A stretch of DNA of 64,000 nucleotides from Planctomycetota bacterium (GCA_016872725.1 VGZC01000003.1:62001-126000), one strand, 5' to 3'; positions 19,025 through 28,173 are shown, counted from the first letter of the stretch. Notes: generated by a model from the sequence alone, not told the origin. Translations and numbers: made by a program.

Positions 19025-19374
19025 CGCATCGCCGTTCCTCGGTGAAGTCATGGCCGCGTTCCGGCGAACCGGCTCTCCTCGCGATTGTCGGTCGGCGGGT
19101 GATACGGTTCGCATTGTATCGCGGGCGAGCCGACGCGGCACCACACAATTCCTGGAGTGCGCCGGAACGAGACCAGGGGGAGCGGCGGCGGAATCTCCAT
19201 GCGAAGTGACAATCGCGTGTCATATGCAAGCCTGGACGGCGGGCCGGACCTCGCCTATCGTTGATACAGGGCTTGGAAAGGAAACCGCTCGTCGGCGAAA
19301 GGTGAGGGCAACGTCTTGAGTTTCGAATGGTTGTTTCGTTCGCCGATCGGCGCGCGGCCTCTAAGGAGACGGAG
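19025..19374. other. Divergent intergenic region between hypF and the Rpn-type nuclease
   Basis: 350 bp. It should carry the promoter of hypFCDE (minus) and that of the nuclease gene (plus). Base composition drops toward the nuclease side. An AAGGAG ribosome site for the nuclease is at 19363-19368. I see no RNA gene or convincing promoter pair. Confidence 0.3.
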
Positions 19375-20307
19375 ATGACGGGTCCACGGATAGATCCCAA
19401 AGTTGACTTCGCGTTCAAACGCATCTTCGGGAATCCCGAACACACTCGGATTACGATCCACTTTCTAAACGCCGTCATGAACGCCGATCCCCCAATCATG
19501 TCGGTGACGATCCTGAACCCCGATCGAGAGAAGGACTTTCCCAATGAGAAGCAGATCGTGCTCGATGTATTGGCCGTCGACGAAAAGGGAGGGCGATTCA
19601 ACATCGAGATGCAAACGACGCTACCCGGCGACCTCGTCAAGCGGCTTACGTACTACAACTGCCTCAATTACGTTCAACAGCTCCAGGAGGGTGACGCCTA
19701 TGTGAAGCTGCGCCCCGCAATCAGCATCTGCGTTCTCGACCGAATCCTCTTCAAGAGCGCGAGCGAGTACCACCTGAGTTTTCGGCTTGTATGCGACCAG
19801 CGGCGTCTGGTGTTCACGGACGACCTCGTCTTTCACATGCTGGAGTTGCCGAAGTATGATCCTTCATGGGATGATGGTGTTCCAGCGATGGGTTCGCTCG
19901 AAAAGTGGATCTACTTCCTGCGGCGCGGCGATCAATTGGAACCGCGTGAATTGGCGGCTCGACTTGGAGATCCAACCTTCCTTGAAGCGGCGGGAGTCTT
20001 GGAGATGATATCGCAATCGCCCGAGGATCGGCAAAGGTATGAGGCTCGCCAGAAGTTCCTGCGCGACTACGAGGGTGGCCTGGTCGCAGCCCGTGAAGAG
20101 GGTCGTGAAGAGGGTCGTGAAGAAGGTCGTGAAGAAGGTCGTGAAGAAGGTCGTGAAGAAGGCCTTCTTGCCGGGAAGATCCAGATGCTGCAACAGCTGC
20201 TCGGTGAACGCCCATCGAGCCTAGACGAGCTTGTCCTCTTGGATCCGGAACTCAGGAAGGCCCTCCTGCCCGAACTTCAATCGCGACTCCGCGCCCGGCA
20301 CCAATAG
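19375..20307 (+). CDS. Rpn family recombination-promoting nuclease / PD-(D/E)XK 'transposase-like' protein
   Basis: 310 residues from the ATG at 19375, which has AAGGAG 6 nt upstream. The N-terminal PD-(D/E)XK domain is clear: DPKVDFAFKRIFGN, then IVLDVLAVDEKGGRFNIEMQ with the catalytic D...ExQ, and YYNCLNYVQQLQEGDAY. The C-terminal third holds six REEG repeats followed by a Leu-rich tail. Relatives are mobile-element-associated DNA nucleases (RpnA-E of E. coli) and occur as scattered paralogues. This gene is lower in GC than its neighbours, points the other way, and separates hypB from hypF, so it is probably a late arrival. Confidence 0.88.
   Translation: MTGPRIDPKVDFAFKRIFGNPEHTRITIHFLNAVMNADPPIMSVTILNPDREKDFPNEKQIVLDVLAVDEKGGRFNIEMQTTLPGDLVKRLTYYNCLNYVQQLQEGDAYVKLRPAISICVLDRILFKSASEYHLSFRLVCDQRRLVFTDDLVFHMLELPKYDPSWDDGVPAMGSLEKWIYFLRRGDQLEPRELAARLGDPTFLEAAGVLEMISQSPEDRQRYEARQKFLRDYEGGLVAAREEGREEGREEGREEGREEGREEGLLAGKIQMLQQLLGERPSSLDELVLLDPELRKALLPELQSRLRARHQ
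20092..20163 (+). repeat. Six 12-bp tandem repeats coding REEG
   Basis: Unit CGTGAAGA(G/A)GG(T/C), six copies in phase with the reading frame of the nuclease gene. Copies 1-2 carry GAG and copies 3-6 GAA, so the array expanded in at least two steps. Length change would be by whole REEG units and keep the frame. Confidence 0.9.
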
Positions 20308-20419
20308 CCTGTTTCAGGCGATGGAAGCGGGCCATCACCGCCTCGGGCCTTCCGTAAGCGGGAAGCAGGAGGCCGTGCGGGTCGGAGTCGATTCGAACCG
20401 GCCGAATTGCGGAACGACA

Positions 20420-21091
20420 TCAATCGCCGACGAGTCGGTCCCGTTCCCGTTCGAGATAGTCGCACCAGGATTCCATCCCCGTTCCATCGAGCGCGGCGAC
20501 CGCGATCAGGTCGAGATCCGGTTGGATGCGTCGCGCATCTTCGGCGACACGGTCCATCGAGAAGGGGACGTGCGGCAGGAGATCGCACTTGGAAACCAGC
20601 ATGAGTCGGCTGGTTCGGAACATCTTGGGGTACTTGCCCGGCTTGTCGTCCCCTTCCGTCACGCTGATCAAGACAACGCGAAGATGTTCGCCCAAGTCGT
20701 GCGACGCGGGGCAGACGAGGTTTCCGACATTCTCGATGAACAGGTATTCGAGCGGTCCGTCGCCGAGCGCGTCGATGCCGCGGCGAACCAGCGGGAATTC
20801 GAGGTGGCAGGCTCCGCCCGTCGTCAATTGCACGGTCGGCGCGAGCGGGCCGAGCCGCCGCGCGTCCCGATCGGTTTCGATGTCGCCGACCAGTACGGCG
20901 ATGCGGCGTCGTCCCGCGAATCGGCGCGCGGTGGCCTCGAGCAGCGTCGTCTTGCCGGATCCGGGTGACGAGACGAGGTGGACGACCAGCGTGCCTCGCT
21001 TCGCCATGCGGACCCGCTCGGCCGCGGCGTCCGCGTTCACGTCGGCGAGCACGTCGCGCCGCACGACAATCGTCCTCACCGTCTCAGCCAC
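20420..21091 (-). CDS. hypB: Hydrogenase nickel incorporation GTPase HypB
   Basis: 223 residues with a GTG start that has AGGAG 7 nt upstream and overlaps the hypA end by 8 bp. SIMIBI-class GTPase that drives nickel transfer with HypA. Motifs: P-loop SSPGSGKTTLLEATARRF, VGDIETDRDA, GGACHLEFPLVRRG (metal-binding Cys-His), ENVGNLVCPASHDLGEHLRV and the guanine-specificity SKCDLL. There is no N-terminal His-rich or CxxGCxxC nickel-storage segment. The frame is open to 21265 but the extra part is not family-like. Confidence 0.95.
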   Translation of the reverse strand: MAETVRTIVVRRDVLADVNADAAAERVRMAKRGTLVVHLVSSPGSGKTTLLEATARRFAGRRRIAVLVGDIETDRDARRLGPLAPTVQLTTGGACHLEFPLVRRGIDALGDGPLEYLFIENVGNLVCPASHDLGEHLRVVLISVTEGDDKPGKYPKMFRTSRLMLVSKCDLLPHVPFSMDRVAEDARRIQPDLDLIAVAALDGTGMESWCDYLERERDRLVGD

Positions 21092-21491
21092 GCGTTGACT
21101 CCTCTCGCCCGACGGGGCCTTCCGAAGACAACGTCGGACCCTCGTTGCGCGCGTCGACAAGCGTGACGCTGATGAGGCGGAACGCGTCGCCTCGCACGAA
21201 GCGCAGCCAGGCTCCACACGCCGGGCAGTCGGGACGGAAGTCCTCCATCGTATGCTCGTCGTCACACGCCGAGCAGACGCCGGTAAGTGGAACTTCGTCG
21301 ATCACGAGCGACTCGGGAATCGGGAAGTCCCCCGATTCCACACGGTGGAAAGCGGATGCAAGCAGCGTGGGATCCACGCCCGCGAGCGCGCCGACCTCGA
21401 CACGCACCTCCTTGATGCGCGAGGCATGGTGCTTTCGGCGAATGGCATCGGAATGTTCGAGTACCGAGCGAAGCAAGGATTGCTCGTGCAT
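21084..21491 (-). CDS. hypA: Hydrogenase nickel metallochaperone HypA
   Basis: 135 residues. It starts MHEQSLLRSVLEHS; His2 is a nickel ligand in this family, which fixes the ATG at 21491 even though a GTG at 21500 overlaps the protease stop. The zinc site is CSACDDEH...CPACGAWL, that is two CxxC pairs. It hands nickel to the large-subunit precursor together with HypB. Slightly longer than usual because of a C-terminal tail (SEGPVGREESTRG). Directly downstream of the maturation protease. Confidence 0.95.
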   Translation of the reverse strand: MHEQSLLRSVLEHSDAIRRKHHASRIKEVRVEVGALAGVDPTLLASAFHRVESGDFPIPESLVIDEVPLTGVCSACDDEHTMEDFRPDCPACGAWLRFVRGDAFRLISVTLVDARNEGPTLSSEGPVGREESTRG

Positions 21492-21496
21492 GCGCG

Positions 21497-21973
21497 TCAC
21501 GGCCGTTCGACCGACTCCTCGATATCCCGCACGATCCGCATGGCCAGGTCGTCCAAGATCGGCACCAGTTCGGGTGAAAGATGGGCGTCGTCCGAGTGCT
21601 GAGCCGACGGCCTTCCCTCAACGGCCCAAATCACGACGCGACTCGGGAGTTTTCCAAGCCGTTCGGCGAGCGCGAGCACCGCGGGTAGCGGCATATCGTG
21701 CGTACCCGACCAGTCCATCCGCGCATCAACGGGAATGGGCCACTCCCAACGACGCGTCGTCCCGTATGGTCCCAATCCGCGGCATGCGTCGCACAACACG
21801 AGATGGCGAACACCGTCGAGCCAATCGACCGCTTCGATCGGCGATCGGGCGATGCGCACGGCAACCCGAGCCTCCGAGGCCGCTCGGGCGACTCGGTCGG
21901 CGACGATCCAGCCCGCGCGATCGTCGCCATGCGGACTGCCGATGCCGACGACGAGCGTGCGAAGCCCCGTCAT
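21497..21973 (-). CDS. [NiFe] hydrogenase maturation protease
   Basis: 158 residues. Family A31/M52 endopeptidase that removes the C-terminal tail of the large subunit after nickel insertion. It opens with TLVVGIGSPHGDDRAGWIVA, containing the conserved metal ligand Asp in GDDRAG; VLCDACRGLGPYG carries the second ligand region. The ATG overlaps the hydA stop (ATGA), so it is coupled to its substrate gene. Family members are specific to one hydrogenase; this one should serve HydA. Confidence 0.9.
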   Translation of the reverse strand: MTGLRTLVVGIGSPHGDDRAGWIVADRVARAASEARVAVRIARSPIEAVDWLDGVRHLVLCDACRGLGPYGTTRRWEWPIPVDARMDWSGTHDMPLPAVLALAERLGKLPSRVVIWAVEGRPSAQHSDDAHLSPELVPILDDLAMRIVRDIEESVERP

Positions 21974-23292
21974 GCGCGTTCCACTCGGACGTTCAGGAAA
22001 TGCGTCGAGCAACTGATGCACGGGTCGTAACACCTCACGAGGTTCTCGCATTGTCGGGCGAGCGTCGCATCGTCCGCCGTTGCGACGTGGGGGACCCACG
22101 CCCGCAGATCGGCCTCGATTTGTCCTTGGTTCTGCGATGTGGGCGGGACGATCCGGGCTTCGCGCACCCGTCCTCCCTCATCAACGGTGTAGCGGTGAAA
22201 GAGCAGGCCTCGCGGCGCCTCGGTCGCGGCGCAACCCGCTCCCGCGCGGTACGCGTACGTGTTCCTGGCGGGGCGCGCCGGCTCGTACGATCCCAGGATC
22301 TCAAGAGCCTCCTCGTAGGCGTGGACCAACTCGATCGATCGAGCCACGATGGTCCGAAACGGATTGCCGCACGTTCGGTCGAATCCGAATTCGCGGGCCA
22401 GTTCGCGGGCCGTCGGCGAAAGATGCTCCCAATTCAATTGGACACGGGCGAGCGGACCGACCAGATAGGGGCGTCCGGTCCCGACGCGTACGGAATGAAG
22501 GGCCGTCGAATGCGCCACGTGGTCCTCGCGAAATTGCCGCTCATACTCGGCGACCGGAATCCGTTCCGCGCCGCGCCCGCCGTCCGGCCCCGGCCCGGCT
22601 TCAAGAACGCCGACATCCCCTTCGTTCATCGGATATTCGGTGTCATGAATGAGCGAGACCATTTGGTAGTCGCGGGAGAAGTCGGGGAAGTCGAACGACG
22701 CGGTCCATCGAACCGTTTCGATGGCCGCATCGACGCACCACCGGAAATCGGGAATGAGCCGTTCGAGTTCGTCCCGGCGCGGCGATCGATAAAAACCGCC
22801 CACCGCGACGTTGATCGGATGGATCGATCGGCCGCCAAGCGCCTCGATGAGTTGGTTGCCGTGCTTCTTCATGCGCAGTCCCCGGCTGACTTCTTCGGGG
22901 TACCGGCTCGCCATGTCCAGTCCGCTGTCGAAGCCGAGGAAGTCCGGCGCGTTCAGCAGATAGACGTGCAGCGCGTGGCTTTCAATCCACTCGCCGCAGT
23001 AGAGCAGGCGGCGCAGGCGGCGCACTTCGGGGGAAACCGCGACGCCGAGCGCCTGTTCCAAGGCATGCACGCTGCTCATCTGGTACGCGACCGGACAGAT
23101 GCCGCAGATGCGGGCCGTGATGTCGGGAACATCCTCGAGCGGCCTGCCGCGCAAAAGGGCCTCGAAGAAGCGGGGCGGTTCGTAGATGCGCAGTTCGATC
23201 CGCTCGACGTCCGATCCGCGCAGCTTGAGCAGGAGACCGCCCTCGCCCTCGACACGCGTCAGGATTTCGACCTGGATCGTCCGTTCGGTCAT
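21970..23292 (-). CDS. hydA: [NiFe] hydrogenase large (catalytic) subunit, group 3b type
   Basis: 440 residues. It holds the Ni-Fe site: [20 protein letters not shown] near residue 60 and DPCISCSTH near residue 425 supply the four Cys ligands. The L1 motif is TRVEGEG. The last residues after the second Cys motif (FLNVRVERA) are the tail cut by the protease. The ATG at 23292 has GAGGTG 5 nt upstream and overlaps the hydD stop (ATGA). The length, the L1/L2 motifs and the HydG/HydB neighbours place it in the bidirectional NADP(H)-linked 3b (sulfhydrogenase) group. No Tat signal, so cytoplasmic. Confidence 0.95.
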   Translation of the reverse strand: MTERTIQVEILTRVEGEGGLLLKLRGSDVERIELRIYEPPRFFEALLRGRPLEDVPDITARICGICPVAYQMSSVHALEQALGVAVSPEVRRLRRLLYCGEWIESHALHVYLLNAPDFLGFDSGLDMASRYPEEVSRGLRMKKHGNQLIEALGGRSIHPINVAVGGFYRSPRRDELERLIPDFRWCVDAAIETVRWTASFDFPDFSRDYQMVSLIHDTEYPMNEGDVGVLEAGPGPDGGRGAERIPVAEYERQFREDHVAHSTALHSVRVGTGRPYLVGPLARVQLNWEHLSPTARELAREFGFDRTCGNPFRTIVARSIELVHAYEEALEILGSYEPARPARNTYAYRAGAGCAATEAPRGLLFHRYTVDEGGRVREARIVPPTSQNQGQIEADLRAWVPHVATADDATLARQCENLVRCYDPCISCSTHFLNVRVERA

Positions 23293-24086
23293 CGTCGCAC
23301 CTCGTCGACCCGGTCCCGCCCATCGGCCAACCGATCGCTCTCCTCGCGGAAGGCCGGCGCATAACCATTGAATGTCCGGAGGCTCTGCGCGATTCGGCCG
23401 GGCCGCATTCCGTCGGACGCGAGCCGGGCCGTCAGGCCGGCGAGGTTGGCCTGCGCGGCGGGCCCGAAGCAGGCGTAGCACCCGCGATCGTATGCGGGGC
23501 AGATCGCGCCGCAGCCCGCTTGGGTAACCGGACCGAGGCACGGCTCGCCCCGCGCCACAAGCACGCAGACCGTGCCTCGACGCTTGCAATCGATGCACAC
23601 GCTGTGCGAGGGCGTGCGGGGCCGTCGACCCGCCAGGAGCGACTGGATCACTTCGATCAATTGGTACTGGTTGATCGGGCATCCCCGCAATTCGAAGTCG
23701 ACGTGCACATGGTCGGCGATCGGCGTGGATGTCGCGAGTGTCGCGATGTATTCGGGAGTCGCGTACACCGCGCGGATGAAGTCCGTGTGATCGGCCCAGT
23801 TCTTGAGCGATTGGATTCCGCCCGCCGTCGCGCACGCGCCGATCGTAATGAGACATTTCGCATCACGGCGGACCGCCCGGATTCGCTCGGCGTCGTGCGC
23901 CGTCGTGATCGATCCTTCGACTAGAGCCACGTCGTAAGGTCCCGCCCGCATCCGGCTCGTCGCCTCGGGGAAGAACGCGATGTCCAAAGCGCCGGCGACG
24001 GCGAGCAGGTGGTCTTCGGCGTCGAGCAGCGACAACTGGCATCCGTCGCACGAGGCGAACTTGAAGACGGCAAGCTTCGGTTTCAT
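23289..24086 (-). CDS. hydD: [NiFe] hydrogenase small subunit, group 3b type
   Basis: 265 residues. Electron-transfer subunit next to HydA. The proximal [4Fe-4S] ligands begin in [22 protein letters not shown] and [14 protein letters not shown] follow, and the C-terminal half carries more Cys ([35 protein letters not shown]), enough for three clusters. There is no signal peptide. It overlaps hydA by 4 nt and lies 97 bp after hydG, the only sizeable gap within the hydrogenase run. Confidence 0.94.
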   Translation of the reverse strand: MKPKLAVFKFASCDGCQLSLLDAEDHLLAVAGALDIAFFPEATSRMRAGPYDVALVEGSITTAHDAERIRAVRRDAKCLITIGACATAGGIQSLKNWADHTDFIRAVYATPEYIATLATSTPIADHVHVDFELRGCPINQYQLIEVIQSLLAGRRPRTPSHSVCIDCKRRGTVCVLVARGEPCLGPVTQAGCGAICPAYDRGCYACFGPAAQANLAGLTARLASDGMRPGRIAQSLRTFNGYAPAFREESDRLADGRDRVDEVRR

Positions 24087-24183
24087 GGTCGCGACTCGAT
24101 AAGTAACGAAAACGCCCTGAATACCCGGGTAGGGTTGACGATGTTGGATCGTCTTCCCATGAAATCACGGCCTCGATCCCCAA

Positions 24184-25050
24184 TCAAAACGCTTCAACAT
24201 CCAGGAAGGGGGCCACACGATCGTAGCGAAACACGGGCCCGTCGCGGCATACGAATTCGCCGCCCATCTGGCAATGCCCGCAAAGACCGACACCGCACTG
24301 CATGTTGCGTTCGAGCGATACCCAGATTCGGTCGGGCGCGAACCCGCGGTTCAGCGCCGCGGCGATCGTGAACCGCATCATCACTTCCGGCCCGCAGCAC
24401 ATCAGCACGGCGTTCCGCGCGTCGATCGCGTCGAGCCTCTCGAGCAGCAGGGTCGCAACGCCGACATGGCCGGTCCATCGCGAGTCGGCACGGTCGACCG
24501 TCGTATGCACCCGTATCCCGGCTTGCGACCATTCCTCGTATTGTCGCCAATAAAGCAGGCTCTCCGGCGACCGCGCGCCGTAGAGCAGATGGCGGCGGCC
24601 GAACTGGCGCGCGTTTCGCATGAGCGATCCGATGGCCGGTCGAAGGGGCGCGAGGCCGATCCCGCCCGCGACCAGGACCACATCGCGTCCGATGCAGTCG
24701 GTGATCGGCCAACTCGTTCCAAACGGACCTCGAAGGCCCAACGTGTCGCCGGGGCGAAGTCCGGTGAGCGTCTTGGTGACGTTGCCCGCGACGCGCACCG
24801 TGTGGCGGTAACCGGCCGAGGTCGCCCGGTCCTCGCTGATCGATATGGCGCATTCCCCGGCGCCCGGAAGATAGAGCATGTTGAATTGCCCCGGCGCGAA
24901 ACGGTACGCGGCCCCGGCCGACTCGTCGCGGAACGCCAAGTCATACGTCGCGACCCCCTCGACTTCGGCGAGGATTTCACGGACCCGGACCGTGTGGGTC
25001 CGCCAGGGACGCAGCCCCGCGGCGGCGGCCGATCGAGATGCATCGCGCAT
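24184..25050 (-). CDS. hydG: Hydrogenase FAD/NAD(P)-binding subunit
   Basis: 288 residues. Ferredoxin-reductase-like diaphorase subunit. FAD domain FAPGQFNMLYLPGAGECAIS, nucleotide-binding domain VVLVAGGIGLAPLRPAI and LMCCGPEVMMRF, C-terminal [2Fe-2S] motif NMQCGVGLCGHCQMG...VC. The start at 25050 shares one base with the hydB stop (TAATG), and a GAGGGA stands 8 nt upstream; the frame upstream of it belongs to hydB. It should pass electrons between NAD(P)H and the Fe-S chain of HydB/HydD. Confidence 0.93.
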   Translation of the reverse strand: MRDASRSAAAAGLRPWRTHTVRVREILAEVEGVATYDLAFRDESAGAAYRFAPGQFNMLYLPGAGECAISISEDRATSAGYRHTVRVAGNVTKTLTGLRPGDTLGLRGPFGTSWPITDCIGRDVVLVAGGIGLAPLRPAIGSLMRNARQFGRRHLLYGARSPESLLYWRQYEEWSQAGIRVHTTVDRADSRWTGHVGVATLLLERLDAIDARNAVLMCCGPEVMMRFTIAAALNRGFAPDRIWVSLERNMQCGVGLCGHCQMGGEFVCRDGPVFRYDRVAPFLDVEAF

Positions 25051-26189
25051 TACGAAGATCCCTCGGAAACAGGCGCGTCGCCGCGGATGGCGAGCACTTC
25101 CTCGGTGAGGTCGATGCCGGACGGGCACCACGTGATGCACCGGCCGCAACCCACGCAGCCCGATGTCCCAAACTGGTCGTTCCAGGACGCGAGCTTGTGC
25201 GTGAGCCACTGCCGGTAACGCGACCGGATCGAATCGCGCACATGACCTCCGTTCATATAGCTGAAGTCGATGTTGAAACACGAATCCCACCGCCTGCGGC
25301 GCTCGACCCGGCCCCCCGCAAGGTCGCTCACTTCCTCGACCGAACCGCAGAAACAGGTCGGGCAGACCATGGTGCAATTCGCGCACGACAGGCAGCGCGA
25401 CGCCGTTTCGTCCCAGCGGGGATGTTCGAGATTGTCCATGAGCAGGTCGCGGAGTCCGCGCGTATCCAACGATCGTTCGATTTGTTCGGACGCCGACCGT
25501 CTCGCCGCCTGCGCGGCCCGCAATTGGGAAATCGACGCCTCGGACGAATCCAACGTCGCGAGTAGGGCGGCTCCTTCCGCCGTGCCGACCTCGACAACGA
25601 ACCCGTCGGACAATTCCGTCAGCGCCAGGTCGAATCCGCTCGTGCAGCGTGGGCCCGTCCCCATCGACGGGCAAAAACAGGTGGACGCGGCCTGCTCGCA
25701 ATTCACGGCGACGATCAGGGCCCGCGTCCTGCGGCCCTCATAGATCGGATCGACGTACGATTCGGCGAGGAACACGCGGTCCTGTACGCGGATCGCCGCG
25801 ATTTCGCACGCGCGCACGCCCAGGAAGGCGAACTTCGGCGGCGCGTCGTCCGCCTCCTTGAACTCCCAGTCGCCGCCTTCCCGCGCTGCGCGCGCGATGA
25901 CCACTGGCGTCGGAAAAAGATATCCCTTCCACGAATGCGGGCCGACAACGTACCCGAACCACGCGTCGTCCGTCCGACGCCGTACGCGGTACGAACCCGG
26001 TTGCTGCTCGTCGGTCCATCCCCTCGGAAGATCGTCCACCGAACGGATCCGGTCGTAGACGATCGCATGTTGATCGAGCGTGGGGCCGATGACCGAATAG
26101 CCCATCGCCTCGAGTTGTTCGAGCAGGCAGGGGAAGCGGTCCTTGTGCAGGAATCGTTGGCCCGCGTCCGCGCCCGAATGACCGTTCAT
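25050..26189 (-). CDS. hydB: Hydrogenase Fe-S subunit (HydB type)
   Basis: 379 residues. Ferredoxin-like electron-transfer subunit of the diaphorase module. Two [4Fe-4S] motifs in the C-terminal half: CLSCANCTMVCPTCFC and CVGCGRCITWCPSGID. The N-terminal half (FLGVRACEIAAIRVQDRVFL, CEQAASTCFCPSMGTGPRC) is typical of the 4Fe-4S dicluster family 17/HydB proteins. The ATG at 26189 overlaps the stop of the cNMP-domain gene (ATGA) and has AGGAG 7 nt upstream. Confidence 0.93.
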   Translation of the reverse strand: MNGHSGADAGQRFLHKDRFPCLLEQLEAMGYSVIGPTLDQHAIVYDRIRSVDDLPRGWTDEQQPGSYRVRRRTDDAWFGYVVGPHSWKGYLFPTPVVIARAAREGGDWEFKEADDAPPKFAFLGVRACEIAAIRVQDRVFLAESYVDPIYEGRRTRALIVAVNCEQAASTCFCPSMGTGPRCTSGFDLALTELSDGFVVEVGTAEGAALLATLDSSEASISQLRAAQAARRSASEQIERSLDTRGLRDLLMDNLEHPRWDETASRCLSCANCTMVCPTCFCGSVEEVSDLAGGRVERRRRWDSCFNIDFSYMNGGHVRDSIRSRYRQWLTHKLASWNDQFGTSGCVGCGRCITWCPSGIDLTEEVLAIRGDAPVSEGSS

Positions 26190-26698
26190 GGCCCGTCTCC
26201 TGGTTCGAGACGAACCGGCGCCGCGGCGCCGGCGGGAAGGTCCGCGAAGAGGTCGAGGAGTTGGAGGCGTGTGGCGACGAGTCGCTGGGCGAGCGCCGCG
26301 GCCATCCGCCTCATGATCTGAAACCCGAAGTGGTGATCGGATTCGCAAAGCCGCAGAAGGCCGTGCGAGTCGATGACGACCAATTCGGAATCATCGAGCG
26401 CGACGGCGCCGGCGGTCATCTTGCCTTCGCCCAAGAGAGCGGACCAGCCGATCATCTCGCCGGGACCGAGCGTCAGGATGCGGACCGAACCGCGCCCGGG
26501 GACCTTCATGTCGAGGGCGACCTTGCCCTTGCGAAGCAGATAGAGGTTCGCGTTCCGGGTCCCTTCGCGGAAGATGACGGACCCCGACGCGGCGCGCTGC
26601 AGGCTTGCCGCGTCGGCGAGCCGCGCGATGACCTCGGAAGGCACTTCGGCGAGGAACCGAAGTTCCTCGAGTGCGTACCGCACGTGTTCAACGTCCAT
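26186..26698 (-). CDS. Cyclic-nucleotide-binding-domain protein without a DNA-binding domain
   Basis: 170 residues. A single cNMP/CRP-type beta-roll: VIFREGTRNANLYLLRKGKV, LTLGPGEMIGWSALLGEGKM, then a long C-terminal helix. No helix-turn-helix follows, unlike Crp/Fnr, so it is unlikely to bind DNA by itself. The PBC position reads LGEGKMTAGAVA, where the usual phosphate-binding RxA is altered, so the ligand is uncertain. It lies 5 bp after nfnB and overlaps hydB by 4 nt, so it is made in step with the hydrogenase and may be a regulatory subunit. Confidence 0.85.
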   Translation of the reverse strand: MDVEHVRYALEELRFLAEVPSEVIARLADAASLQRAASGSVIFREGTRNANLYLLRKGKVALDMKVPGRGSVRILTLGPGEMIGWSALLGEGKMTAGAVALDDSELVVIDSHGLLRLCESDHHFGFQIMRRMAAALAQRLVATRLQLLDLFADLPAGAAAPVRLEPGDGP

Positions 26699-26703
26699 GG
26701 CAT

Positions 26704-28173
26704 TCAGCTCCCCGGGTTCGCGGCGGCCACGGCCTGCTCGGATCGCGACGGAACGTTCCGCAGGAACGCGTCGATCGACGCGGCGGCGCGGCGTCCCGCC
26801 CCCATGGCGAGGATAACGGTGGCGCTCCCCGTCACAATATCGCCTCCCGCGAAGACCCCGGGCCGCGACGTGCGCAGAGTCTCGGGGTCGGCCGCGATGT
26901 ATCCGCGACGGTCCGTATCGAGGTTCGGCGTGGACCGCTGGATGAGCGGATTCGCGCCGGTTCCGAGCGCGATGATGGCGACGTCCATCGGAACGTCGAA
27001 TTCGCTCCCTTCGATCGGCACGGGGCTTCGGCGGCCGGTCGCGTCGGGGTCGCCCAATCCCATGCGTCGGCATCGCGCCGCGCGCAGTCGGCCCGCTTCG
27101 TCGCCGAGGAACGCGATGGGCGTCGCGAGTGTGAGGAATTCCACGCCTTCCTCCTTCGCGTGACCGACTTCCTCGAGCCGCGCCGGCATTTCCTTCTCGG
27201 TTCGCCGATAGATCACCAGCGTGCGCCGCGCGCCGAGCCGCAGCGCGGTGCGCACGGAATCGAGGGCCGTGTTGCCGCCACCGATCACCGCGGCGATTCG
27301 ATCCCGGCACGCGTAGACCGGCTCGTCGAATTCGGGAAACCGCGCCGCGTTCATCAGGTTCACGCGCGTCAGGAATTCGTTCGCGGAATAGACGCCGACG
27401 AGATGCTCGCCGGGAACCCCGAGGAATTTCGGAAGCCCCGCGCCCGTCGCGACGAAGACCGCGTCGAACGCCTCTTCGCCGAGCAGTTCGTCGATCGTGA
27501 TCGTCTTGCCGATCACGATGTTGGTTTCGAAGACGATCCCCATGCGCCGCAGATTGTCGATCTCGCTCCGCACGATCTCCTTCGGCAAACGGAATTCGGG
27601 GATCCCGTACATCAGGACCCCGCCCGGTTCATGAAGGGCTTCGAAGACGGTGACATCGTGCCCCTTGAGCGTGAGATCGCCGGCGGCGCTGAGTCCGGCG
27701 GGTCCGCTGCCCACGACGGCGACCCGTTTACCCGTCGCGGGCGCCCGCGCGGGAAGCGATACGTGGCCGGCGTTCCGTTCGTAGTCGGCGACAAACCGTT
27801 CGAGATATCCAATCCCGAGCGGCGCGAGTTTCTTGCCGAGGATGCAGGCCCCTTCGCATTGGTGTTCCTGGGGGCAGACGCGACCGGTGACCGCCGGCAA
27901 CACGTTGTCCTCGCGGATCTTCGCCGCCGCCGCCGCGAAATCGCCTTCCTGGACGAGTTGCGCGAACTCACGCACCTTGACGCCCACGGGGCAACCCTCG
28001 ACGCACTTGGGATGCGCGCATTCGATGCAGCGCGACGCCTCCGTGTGCGCCTGAAGGGGCGTAAGACCAAGATTCACTTCGCAAAAACCCGATCGACGCA
28101 GGTCGGCCGATTCGGCCGGCATCTCTTGCCGGGGGATCTTGGCGCGTTCCTTGGGCTTGAGCGGGTTCGTCAC
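26704..28173 (-). CDS. nfnB: NfnB/SudA-type NADPH-binding oxidoreductase (GltD family)
   Basis: 489 residues, GTG start overlapping the nfnA stop (GTGA). N-terminal Fe-S motifs CIECAHPKCVEGCPVGV and CPQEHQCEGAC; FAD-binding VVGSGPAGLSAAGDLTLKGH; NADPH-binding AVIGGGNTALDSVRTALRLG; C-terminal FAGGDIVTGSATVILAMGAG. It matches the large subunit of NADH-dependent ferredoxin:NADP oxidoreductase (Nfn) and of sulfide dehydrogenase. The adjacent NfnA rules out ordinary glutamate synthase small chain, since no gltB is present. Likely couples NADPH with NADH and ferredoxin. Confidence 0.88.
   Translation of the reverse strand: MTNPLKPKERAKIPRQEMPAESADLRRSGFCEVNLGLTPLQAHTEASRCIECAHPKCVEGCPVGVKVREFAQLVQEGDFAAAAAKIREDNVLPAVTGRVCPQEHQCEGACILGKKLAPLGIGYLERFVADYERNAGHVSLPARAPATGKRVAVVGSGPAGLSAAGDLTLKGHDVTVFEALHEPGGVLMYGIPEFRLPKEIVRSEIDNLRRMGIVFETNIVIGKTITIDELLGEEAFDAVFVATGAGLPKFLGVPGEHLVGVYSANEFLTRVNLMNAARFPEFDEPVYACRDRIAAVIGGGNTALDSVRTALRLGARRTLVIYRRTEKEMPARLEEVGHAKEEGVEFLTLATPIAFLGDEAGRLRAARCRRMGLGDPDATGRRSPVPIEGSEFDVPMDVAIIALGTGANPLIQRSTPNLDTDRRGYIAADPETLRTSRPGVFAGGDIVTGSATVILAMGAGRRAAASIDAFLRNVPSRSEQAVAAANPGS

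Noticed and set aside
20092-20163. Tandem repeats considered as a CRISPR array
   Set aside because: Units are contiguous 12-mers without spacers and lie in frame inside a gene.
21970-26189. Hydrogenase as a group 3d (Hox) NAD-linked enzyme
   Set aside because: hoxF/hoxU-type diaphorase genes are absent; the HydB and HydG type subunits indicate group 3b.
26704-28173. nfnB as glutamate synthase small chain (gltD)
   Set aside because: There is no gltB next to it, and it is translationally coupled to the NfnA/SudB-type subunit.
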